Shown: positions 57,461 to 64,000 of the stretch, piece by piece
Layout: each line of letters starts with the position of its first letter
Numbering within the stretch: position 1 is the first letter of the stretch
Assembly: GCF_004361815.1 (NCBI RefSeq)
Contig: NZ_SNWA01000001.1
Span: 2,604,001 to 2,668,000, forward strand
DNA length: 64,000 nt
From: Paraburkholderia sp. BL10I2N1
Lineage (GTDB): Bacteria; Pseudomonadota; Gammaproteobacteria; Burkholderiales; Burkholderiaceae
Direction of reading: 5' to 3'
The notes under the pieces: model-generated
Seen by the model: the letters and a program-made list of their open reading frames with translations, nothing else
Told to the model about the DNA's origin: nothing
The model's database searches: none
Position numbers and translations under genes: made by a program

Positions 57461-57916
57461 ATGCGAGTCAGCGACATCCTCAAGGTCAAGGGCAACACCC
57501 TTTTCACCGTCACCCCCGATACGACGGTGCACGAGGCCGTCAACACGATGGCCGATCACGACATCGGTTCGCTCGTCGTGATGGAATACGGCGATCTGGT
57601 CGGCATGCTGACATTTCGCGAGATTCTTCTGACGCTCAGCCGTAACGGCGGCAGTGTCGGTACATCGACAATCCGCAAGGTCATGGACGACCATCCGCTC
57701 ACCTGCACACCCGAGACGGATGTGAACGAGGTGCGCCGCATGATGCTCGAGCACCACGTTCGCTATCTGCCGGTGATGGATAGCCGCACGCTGATGGGCG
57801 TGATTTCGTTCTACGACGTCGCGAAGGCGGTGGTGGAAGAGCAGGGTTTCGAAAACCGCATGCTCAAGGCCTATATCCGTGACTGGCCGGAGCAGGAGCA
57901 GGAACAGGCGCGCTAA
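57461..57916 (+). CDS. CBS-domain protein
   Basis: A 151-residue protein made of two CBS domains (about 1-60 and 72-135) and a charged tail rich in Glu and Gln. CBS pairs bind adenosyl ligands such as AMP, ATP or S-adenosylmethionine and regulate partner proteins. MRVSDILKVKGNTLFTVTPDTTVHEAV is the first domain, and IRKVMDDHPLTCTPETDVNEVRRMML begins the second. GGAG seven bases before ATG 57461 fixes the start. It is a single-gene unit followed by a terminator, near metY, but the partner is unknown. Confidence 0.92.
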   Translation: MRVSDILKVKGNTLFTVTPDTTVHEAVNTMADHDIGSLVVMEYGDLVGMLTFREILLTLSRNGGSVGTSTIRKVMDDHPLTCTPETDVNEVRRMMLEHHVRYLPVMDSRTLMGVISFYDVAKAVVEEQGFENRMLKAYIRDWPEQEQEQAR

Positions 57917-58011
57917 TCGGGCTGCCAGGGGCTGTCTGGATCCGTCAGCAGGCCGGCGCGGGTTCCCGCGTTCGCCTTGGGGCTGCCACGCATGTGGTGT
58001 ATGAAGAGAAG

Positions 58012-58038
58012 GCGCGCGCGAAAGCGTGCGCTTTTTTT
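58012..58038 (+). terminator. Intrinsic terminator after the CBS-domain gene
   Basis: GCGCGCGC (58012-58019), loop GAAA, GCGTGCGC (58024-58031) with one G-U pair, then seven Ts. It lies 96 bases after the CBS-domain stop. Confidence 0.9.
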
Positions 58039-58112
58039 ATGTCCGTCTGCGGCGCAAAGTGCCGCATAACACCTGTCGCACCGTCATCCAATTCCTGGAG
58101 TTCCCAGCCTTC

Positions 58113-60050
58113 ATGAGCGATCGACCGTTACCCGCCACCCGCCGCGCTGGCCGCTCCGGCACGCCGCACGAGTCGCAGTTTCGCCTGCTGCGCGAGCGCC
58201 GCTTCGCGCCGTTCTTCTGGACGCAGTTTCTGGGCGCAATGAATGACAACGTGTTCAAGATCGGCTTCACGTCGCTGGTGACGTACCAGGCAGCGCGCTT
58301 TTCCGGTGTCGATGCGAAGACGGCAGCGTTCCTGATCTCGGCTGTCTTTATCCTGCCGTTCGTGCTGTTTTCGGCAACTTCCGGGCAGTTCGCCGACAAG
58401 TACGACAAGGCGATGCTGACGCGCTTCGTGAAGACCTTCGAAGTCGGCGTGATGCTGGTCGGTGGCACAGGCTTTCTGCTGCATAGCGCGCCGCTGCTCT
58501 ATCTGTGCACTTTTCTGATGGGCGTGCATTCGACGCTCTTCGGTCCTGTCAAATATGCGTATCTGCCGCAGCATCTGTCGAAAGAGGAACTGGTTGGCGG
58601 CAACGGCATGGTCGAGATGGGCACGTTCGTCGCGATCCTCCTGGGGACGATTCTGGGCGGTGCAGCGGCTGGTTTCGTCGAGCATGGGGCGATCGTGCTG
58701 GCGGCCTGCTGCGTGGCGATCGCTCTCATCGGGCGGGGCGTGTCAGGGTTTGTGCCCCCTTCTGCCGCGCCGCAGCCTGATCTGGCCATCAACTGGAATC
58801 CCGTTAGCGAGACGTGGCGCAATCTGAAGCTCGCCCGCGAGAATCGCACGGTGTTTCTGAGTCTGCTCGGGATTTCGTGGCTGTGGTTCGTCGGCGCGAC
58901 GTTTCTATCGTCGTTCTTCAGCTTTGCGAAGAACGTGCTGTCGGCTGATCCGGATGTCGTGACTGTGTTGCTTGGCACCTTCTCGATCGGTATCGGTATC
59001 GGCTCACTGCTCTGCGAACGGCTGTCGAAGCGTCGCATCGAAATCGGGCTGGTGCCGCTCGGCTCGATCGGCATGAGCCTGTTCGCGATCGATCTCTACT
59101 TCGCAAGCCATAGGCTGCCACCGGCCGTACATCTGCTGACGGTCGGGGAGTTCATCGCGATTCCCTCGCACTGGCGTGTTCTCGCCGATCTGTTTCTGCT
59201 CGCGATGTTCGGCGGCTTCTACAGCGTGCCGCTCTATGCATTGATCCAGAGCCGCAGTCAGCCGAGCCATCGGGCCCGAATCATCGCGGCGAACAATATT
59301 CTGAATTCGCTGTTCATGATCGTGTCTGCACTGATGGCGGTGGGTTTGACCGCAGCGGGCGTCAGCATTCCAGGCATTTTCCTCGTGACGGCGTTGCTCA
59401 ATATCGTCGTCGCGACCTACATCTATTCGCTTGTGCCCGAGTTCCTGCTGCGTTTCATTGCGTGGCTGCTGGTGCATACGTTCTACCGGATCCGTCTTGT
59501 GCACGCGGAACGTATCCCGCAGGAGGGAGCGGCCGTCCTCGTGTGCAATCACGTGAGCTATGTGGATGCAGCCGTCATCATGGCTGAGAGTCCGCGGCCG
59601 ATCCGCTTCGTGATGGACTACCGTATCTTCCGGTCGCCGTTTGCCGGATGGTTGTTCCGTCAGGCGAAGGCGATTCCGATCGCGCCAGCCCACGAGAATG
59701 CCGACATGCTCGCGCGCGCCTACGATACGTGCGCACAGGCGCTGGCCGAGGGTGAACTCGTGTGCATCTTTCCCGAGGGCAAGCTGACGACGACCGGCGA
59801 GTTGAACCCGTTTCGCCACGGCGTGACGGAGATCATCCGCCGTACGCCGGCGCCGGTTTTGCCGATGGCGCTATGTGGTTTGTGGGGCAGCGTGTTTTCG
59901 CGGCACGAAGACGTCTACCTGCCGCGACCGCTGCAAAAGGGCATGATGAGCCGGCTGACGCTGGCTGTCGGCGAGCCGCTCGATCCGGCGACGGTGACGC
60001 CGGAGGGTCTGCAGCGGATCGTCACGGAACTGCGTGGTGCGCGCAAATAG
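58113..60050 (+). CDS. LplT-type MFS transporter fused to PlsC acyltransferase
   Basis: A 645-residue fusion. The N-terminal 420 or so residues are an MFS lysophospholipid transporter like LplT (FWTQFLGAMNDNVFKIGFTSLV). The C-terminal 200 residues are a PlsC-type acyltransferase with the HX4D motif (NHVSYVD) and FPEGKLT. In E. coli, LplT works with Aas, which joins PlsC to an AMP-ligase. Here the ligase is absent, so the acyl donor must come from elsewhere. It should take up lysophospholipids and reacylate them at the inner membrane. ATG 58113 is used; the longer frame crosses the terminator at 58012-58038. Confidence 0.93.
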   Translation: MSDRPLPATRRAGRSGTPHESQFRLLRERRFAPFFWTQFLGAMNDNVFKIGFTSLVTYQAARFSGVDAKTAAFLISAVFILPFVLFSATSGQFADKYDKAMLTRFVKTFEVGVMLVGGTGFLLHSAPLLYLCTFLMGVHSTLFGPVKYAYLPQHLSKEELVGGNGMVEMGTFVAILLGTILGGAAAGFVEHGAIVLAACCVAIALIGRGVSGFVPPSAAPQPDLAINWNPVSETWRNLKLARENRTVFLSLLGISWLWFVGATFLSSFFSFAKNVLSADPDVVTVLLGTFSIGIGIGSLLCERLSKRRIEIGLVPLGSIGMSLFAIDLYFASHRLPPAVHLLTVGEFIAIPSHWRVLADLFLLAMFGGFYSVPLYALIQSRSQPSHRARIIAANNILNSLFMIVSALMAVGLTAAGVSIPGIFLVTALLNIVVATYIYSLVPEFLLRFIAWLLVHTFYRIRLVHAERIPQEGAAVLVCNHVSYVDAAVIMAESPRPIRFVMDYRIFRSPFAGWLFRQAKAIPIAPAHENADMLARAYDTCAQALAEGELVCIFPEGKLTTTGELNPFRHGVTEIIRRTPAPVLPMALCGLWGSVFSRHEDVYLPRPLQKGMMSRLTLAVGEPLDPATVTPEGLQRIVTELRGARK

Positions 60051-60116
60051 CGGCGAGGCGCGCTGAGGCGGCTTGTGGCGCCGCGTCCGAAGGGCGCGCA
60101 GCGGTGGTTGGGCTGG

Positions 60117-60122
60117 CATAAT
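60117..60122 (+). promoter_or_regulatory. Candidate -10 box of aroC
   Basis: CATAAT lies 33 bases before the aroC ATG, with no clear -35 at the usual spacing. Confidence 0.3.
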
Positions 60123-60155
60123 AGCGGCTTCCCCGCATTTCTTTGGACGACGCTC

Positions 60156-61256
60156 ATGTCCGGCAATACCCTCGGCACGCTTTTCACAGTCACGACATTT
60201 GGCGAGTCGCACGGCCCCGCTATCGGCTGCGTGATCGACGGCTGCCCACCGGGCATGGAACTTGGCATCGATGACATCCAGTTTGAACTCGACCGCCGCA
60301 AGCCCGGCACGTCGCGTCACGTCACGCAGCGTCAGGAAGAAGACAAGGTCGAAATCCTGTCGGGCGTGTTCGAAGGCAAGACCACTGGCGCGCCGATCGC
60401 GCTTCTGATCCGCAATACTGACCAGCGCAGCAAGGACTACGGCAACATCGCCGATACGTTCCGCCCGGGCCACGCCGACTACACGTACTGGCAGAAGTAC
60501 GGCATTCGCGATTATCGGGGCGGTGGCCGTTCATCGGCGCGTCTGACTGCGCCGGCCGTCGCGGCGGGGGCGGTGGCGAAGAAGTGGTTGCGCGAACGCT
60601 TCGGCACGGAAGTCCGTGGTTACATGAGCGCCCTGGGCGAGATCGAGGTGCCGTTCGTCGACTGGTCGCATGTGCGCGAGAACCCGTTCTTTGCGCCGAA
60701 CATGGATATCGTGCCGAAGCTCGAGGCGTACATGGACGCGCTGCGCAAGGAGGGCGACTCGATCGGCGCGCGTATCAACGTGGTGGCGTCGGGCGTGCCG
60801 GTCGGACTCGGCGAGCCGCTTTTCGACCGTCTCGACGCCGACATCGCGCACGCGATGATGGGCATCAACGCGGTGAAAGGCGTTGAAATCGGCGCGGGCT
60901 TCGCGAGCGTCGCGCAACGCGGCTCGGTGCATGGCGACGAACTGACGCCGGAAGGCTTCGTTGGCAATCACGCGGGCGGTGTGCTGGGCGGCATTTCGAC
61001 GGGGCAGGATGTGACTGTATCGATCGCAATCAAGCCAACGTCGAGCATCCGCACGCCGCGCCGCTCGATCGACAAGGCCGGTCAGCCGGCAATCGTCGAA
61101 ACTTTTGGCCGCCATGATCCATGCGTGGGAATTCGTGCGACGCCGATCGCGGAAGCGATGCTCGCGCTAGTCTTGATGGACCACGCGCTGCGTCACCGCG
61201 CGCAATGCGGCGATGTGCAGGTAAGCACGCCGAAGATTGCGGCGAGCGCGCCGTAA
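60156..61256 (+). CDS. aroC: Chorismate synthase
   Basis: Last enzyme of the shikimate pathway, converting EPSP to chorismate with reduced FMN. The 366-residue protein begins [20 protein letters not shown], the hallmark start. [38 protein letters not shown] and [18 protein letters not shown] are signature regions, and the conserved His in GESHG and RHDPC are present. The start at 60156 is chosen because the upstream frame lacks homology. A strong terminator follows at 61371-61403. Confidence 0.98.
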   Translation: MSGNTLGTLFTVTTFGESHGPAIGCVIDGCPPGMELGIDDIQFELDRRKPGTSRHVTQRQEEDKVEILSGVFEGKTTGAPIALLIRNTDQRSKDYGNIADTFRPGHADYTYWQKYGIRDYRGGGRSSARLTAPAVAAGAVAKKWLRERFGTEVRGYMSALGEIEVPFVDWSHVRENPFFAPNMDIVPKLEAYMDALRKEGDSIGARINVVASGVPVGLGEPLFDRLDADIAHAMMGINAVKGVEIGAGFASVAQRGSVHGDELTPEGFVGNHAGGVLGGISTGQDVTVSIAIKPTSSIRTPRRSIDKAGQPAIVETFGRHDPCVGIRATPIAEAMLALVLMDHALRHRAQCGDVQVSTPKIAASAP

Positions 61257-61370
61257 CAGCGGCTTGAACAGGCGGGCGCGGTGCTGTGCCCCGCCCCGTT
61301 CAGTGCGACGCGCACTGTTCCGGGCGCGTCTACGTTGGCGTTCCGGGGGCGACTGAAAGTCGCGCCGAAT

Positions 61371-61403
61371 GCAAAAAGCGCCGCATGTATCGGCGCTTTT
61401 TGC
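61371..61403. terminator. Bidirectional intrinsic terminator between aroC and the ETF-QO gene
   Basis: GCAAAAAGCGCCG (61371-61383) and CGGCGCTTTTTGC (61391-61403) form a perfect 13-bp stem with a seven-base loop. The A and T tracts within the arms give U-runs on both strands for the convergent genes. Confidence 0.92.
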
Positions 61404-61429
61404 GTGGAGCGAGCGGAAAGCCTGTGCGA

Positions 61430-63103
61430 TCACATATTCGGATAGTTGGGCCCACCACCGCCTTCCGGCGTGACCCACACGATATTCTGCGTCGGGTCCT
61501 TGATGTCACAGGTCTTGCAGTGCACGCAGTTCTGCGCGTTGATCACGAGGCGTTCGCTGCTGTCCTCGTTCTTCACGAACTCGTACACGGCTGCCGGGCA
61601 GTAGCGGCTTTCCGGTCCTGCGTACGTCTGCAGGTTCACGTTCACCGGCACTGAGGCGTCTTTCAGCGTCAGGTGCGCCGGCTGGTTCTCTTCATGATTC
61701 GTGTTCGAGATGAACACCGACGACAGCCGGTCGAACGTCAGCTTGCCGTCCGGCTTCGGATAGTCGATCGGCTTGCACTGCGAAGCGGGCCTGAGCATCT
61801 CGTGATCCCAGTGCTGGTGATGCAGCGTCCACGGCACGTTGCCGCCCAGCAGCTTCTGCTCCAGTCCGACCATCACGGTGCCTAGATACAGGCCCTTGCT
61901 CATCCACTGCTTGAAGTTGCGCGCGCGGTACAGCTCGGTGTGCAGCCACGACTGTTTGAACGCTTGCGGATAGGCGGCCAGTTCGTCCGCCTGACGGCCG
62001 GCCTGGACCGCGTCGAAGGCCGCATCGGCGGCCAGCATGCCGGTTTTGATCGCGGCGTGACTGCCCTTGATGCGCGAGGCGTTCAGGAACCCCGCATCGT
62101 CACCCACGAGCGCCCCGCCCGGGAACACGAGCTTGGGCAGCGACATCAGGCCGCCGGCGGTAATGGCCCGCGCCCCGTACGACACCCGCTTGCCGCCTTC
62201 GAGGAACGTGCGGATCGACGGATGCGTCTTGTAGCGCTGGAATTCCTCGAACGGCGACAGGTACGGATTGGAATACCCGAGCCCGACGACAAAGCCCACC
62301 ATCACCTGGTTGTTGTCGATGTGATAGAGGAACGAGCCGCCGTAGGTGTCGCTTTCCAGCGGCCAGCCGGCGGTGTGGATCACCAGCCCCGGCCTGTGCT
62401 TCGCCGGATCGATTTCCCACAGCTCCTTGATGCCGATGCCGTAGACCTGCGGATCGACACCGTCGCGCAGTTTGAATCTGTCATGCAGCTGGCGGCCCAG
62501 ATGGCCGCGCGCGCCTTCGCAGAACAGCGTGTATCTGGCGTGCAGCTCCATGCCGAGCTGGAAGTTTTCGGTCGGCTCGCCGTCCTTGCCGATGCCCAGA
62601 TTGCCGGTCGCCACGCCTTTGACCGAGCCGTCATCGTTGTACAGCACTTCGGCGGCGGGAAAACCCGGAAAGATCTCGACGCCGAGCGCCTCGGCCTGCT
62701 GGCCCAGCCAGCGCGTGACGTTCGCGAGGCTGATGACGTAGTTACCTTCATTCCTGAAGTTATCCGGCAGCAGCCAGTGCGGCACGCTCTTCGCGCCGGT
62801 CTCCGACAGGAACAGGAAGCGGTCTTCGGTCACCGGCACATCGAGCGGCGCGCCTTTTTCCTTCCAGTCCGGGATCAGTTCGTTGAGTGCGCGCGGGTCC
62901 ATCACCGCGCCGGAGAGGATGTGCGCGCCGATCTCCGAGCCTTTTTCCAGTACGCAGACGCCGAACTCGACGCCTTTCTCCTGCGCGCGCTGCTTCAGAC
63001 GGATCGCCGCGGACAGGCCAGCCGGGCCGCCGCCGACGATCACGACGTCGTATTCCATCGACTCGCGCGGGCCGTATTGCTCAATGAGACTTGCGGGGGT
63101 CAT
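61430..63103 (-). CDS. Electron transfer flavoprotein-ubiquinone oxidoreductase
   Basis: Inner-membrane enzyme of 557 residues that passes electrons from ETF to ubiquinone in fatty- and amino-acid oxidation. The N-terminal FAD motif is DVVIVGGGPAGLSAAIRLKQ. The central region has GNYVISLANVTRWL and TLFCEGARGHLGRQL. The C-terminal 4Fe-4S cluster uses YCPAAVYE and NCVHCKTCDIKDP. AGGAG before ATG 63103 (MTPASLIEQYGPRE) fixes the start; the longer upstream frame is unlikely. It is divergent from an SDR gene, with a possible operator between them at 63197-63220. Confidence 0.97.
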   Translation of the reverse strand: MTPASLIEQYGPRESMEYDVVIVGGGPAGLSAAIRLKQRAQEKGVEFGVCVLEKGSEIGAHILSGAVMDPRALNELIPDWKEKGAPLDVPVTEDRFLFLSETGAKSVPHWLLPDNFRNEGNYVISLANVTRWLGQQAEALGVEIFPGFPAAEVLYNDDGSVKGVATGNLGIGKDGEPTENFQLGMELHARYTLFCEGARGHLGRQLHDRFKLRDGVDPQVYGIGIKELWEIDPAKHRPGLVIHTAGWPLESDTYGGSFLYHIDNNQVMVGFVVGLGYSNPYLSPFEEFQRYKTHPSIRTFLEGGKRVSYGARAITAGGLMSLPKLVFPGGALVGDDAGFLNASRIKGSHAAIKTGMLAADAAFDAVQAGRQADELAAYPQAFKQSWLHTELYRARNFKQWMSKGLYLGTVMVGLEQKLLGGNVPWTLHHQHWDHEMLRPASQCKPIDYPKPDGKLTFDRLSSVFISNTNHEENQPAHLTLKDASVPVNVNLQTYAGPESRYCPAAVYEFVKNEDSSERLVINAQNCVHCKTCDIKDPTQNIVWVTPEGGGGPNYPNM

Positions 63104-63196
63104 TGATGCTCCTCTTACCGTTAGAATGCTTTTTTCGGGATCGTATTGTCCGGGAAGCACCCAGACGCCGCAACCCGAGCTGCACATATTAGCACG

Positions 63197-63220
63197 ACCG
63201 TTCTATTTATATGATACGGT
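63197..63220. promoter_or_regulatory. Candidate operator between the ETF-QO and SDR genes
   Basis: ACCGT (63197-63201) and ACGGT (63216-63220) form an inverted repeat with a 14-base AT-rich centre. The centre includes TATGAT (63210-63215), a possible -10 for the SDR gene. The layout resembles TetR-type operators but the regulator is not in the window. Confidence 0.4.
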
Positions 63221-63290
63221 GTAACCCTTCATCGCGGCCTTTGGCGCAGCTAGCCGTCGCGACCACTGAAAACTGAACAAAGGAACGACA

Positions 63291-64000
63291 ATGGGCCGGT
63301 CGATCAATCTGGAAGGCAAGGTTGCGCTGATCACAGGCGCATCGAGCGGGCTGGGCAAACGTTTCGCCCAGGTGCTGTCGCAGGCGGGCGCGAAAGTCGT
63401 GCTGGCGAGCCGACGTACCGAGCGCCTGAAAGAGCTGCGCGCCGAAATCGAGGCCTCCGGAGGCGCTGCGCACGTCGTGTCGCTCGATGTGACCGATTAT
63501 CAGAGTATCAAGTCGGCCGTGGCGCACGCGGAGACGGAAGCCGGCACGATCGATATTCTTGTGAACAATTCTGGCGTATCGACGACGCAGAAACTTTCTG
63601 AGGTTACGCCCGCCGACTTCGAATATGTGTTCGACACCAATACCCGCGGGGCATTTTTCGTCGCGCAGGAAGTGGCTAAACGCATGATGATGCGCGGCAA
63701 CGGCGGCGGCCAGAAGCCGGCCTACCGGATCATCAATATCGCGTCAGTGGCGGGCCTGCGCGTGCTGCCGCAGATCGGCCTGTATTCGATGAGCAAGGCG
63801 GCAGTCGTCCACATGACGAAAGCGATGGCGCTGGAGTGGGGGCGCCACGGCATCAACGTGAACGCGATCTGTCCGGGTTACATCGATACCGAGATCAACC
63901 ATCATCACTGGTCGACGGAGCAGGGGCAGAAGCTCGTGTCGATGCTGCCGCGCCATCGCGTCGGCCAACCGGAGGACCTGGACGGCCTGCTGTTGCTGCT
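63291..64000 (+). CDS. SDR-family oxidoreductase (3' end cut by window edge)
   Basis: A short-chain dehydrogenase/reductase, about 236 residues visible and still open at the window edge. The cofactor motif is TGASSGLG, the fold motif is NNSGV (more often NNAG), and the active-site Tyr and Lys are in YSMSK. The NADPH-binding region is VVLASRRTERLKELR. CPGYIDTEINHHHW follows the active site. AAGGA before ATG 63291 supports the start. It lies beside ETF-QO, so a role in fatty-acid or hydroxyacyl-CoA metabolism is possible but not shown. Confidence 0.92.
   Translation, partial: MGRSINLEGKVALITGASSGLGKRFAQVLSQAGAKVVLASRRTERLKELRAEIEASGGAAHVVSLDVTDYQSIKSAVAHAETEAGTIDILVNNSGVSTTQKLSEVTPADFEYVFDTNTRGAFFVAQEVAKRMMMRGNGGGQKPAYRIINIASVAGLRVLPQIGLYSMSKAAVVHMTKAMALEWGRHGINVNAICPGYIDTEINHHHWSTEQGQKLVSMLPRHRVGQPEDLDGLLLL

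Overview
The window is GC-rich, densely packed chromosomal DNA from a betaproteobacterium, most probably a Burkholderiaceae member (Burkholderia, Paraburkholderia or Caballeronia type). This rests on gene content and order: an iol cluster with an IolC-DUF2090 fusion, wrbA-DUF2069 beside yihY, an LplT-PlsC fusion, and ETF-ubiquinone oxidoreductase. Species cannot be fixed by reading alone. I see no rRNA, tRNA, CRISPR array, integrase or insertion sequence; this is core chromosome with metabolic modules.

Layout. 1-8.7 kb: partial glnS (-), ggt and a small serine hydrolase (+), a CaiB/BaiF CoA-transferase (-), alaS (+) closed by a bidirectional terminator. 8.7-12.8 kb: a LysR regulator divergent from a YbfB-type MFS transporter, threonine aldolase, and a zinc-ribbon NUDIX hydrolase. 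12.9-17.0 kb: a hotdog thioesterase followed by a tightly overlapping livHMGF importer without a substrate-binding protein. 17.1-29.4 kb: a complete-looking inositol uptake and catabolism locus. On the minus strand lie a periplasmic binding protein, permease and ATPase, then iolC-DUF2090, iolD, iolE and iolB. Divergent on the plus strand are an RpiR-type regulator and two Gfo/Idh/MocA dehydrogenases. iolA and iolI are not in the window. 29.5-37.2 kb: tusA, galU, valS, uvrD and a 5'-methylthioadenosine/SAH nucleosidase.

37.3-48.9 kb: propionyl-CoA synthetase, a fosmidomycin-resistance-type MFS pump, a chemotaxis receptor behind a probable FliA (sigma-28) promoter, and a four-gene aromatic-acid efflux operon (outer-membrane lipoprotein, FUSC pump, DUF1656, membrane fusion protein) divergent from its LysR regulator. 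49-55 kb: metallophosphoesterase, FAD-linked D-2-hydroxyacid dehydrogenase, wrbA-DUF2069, YihY membrane protein, a DUF962 protein. 55-64 kb: an alpha/beta hydrolase coupled to metY, a CBS-domain protein, an LplT-PlsC fusion, aroC, ETF-QO and a truncated SDR at the right edge.

I did not find a convincing wholly new system. The points most worth checking are: a Walker A Lys-to-Arg change in LivF together with a two-helix LivM extension and no binding protein; strong intercistronic and leader hairpins (25.1 kb, 5.7 kb, 37.2 kb, 4.3 kb); clustered inverted repeats in the efflux-operon promoter; candidate RpiR operators over both iol promoters; and the sigma-28-type promoter of the receptor gene.
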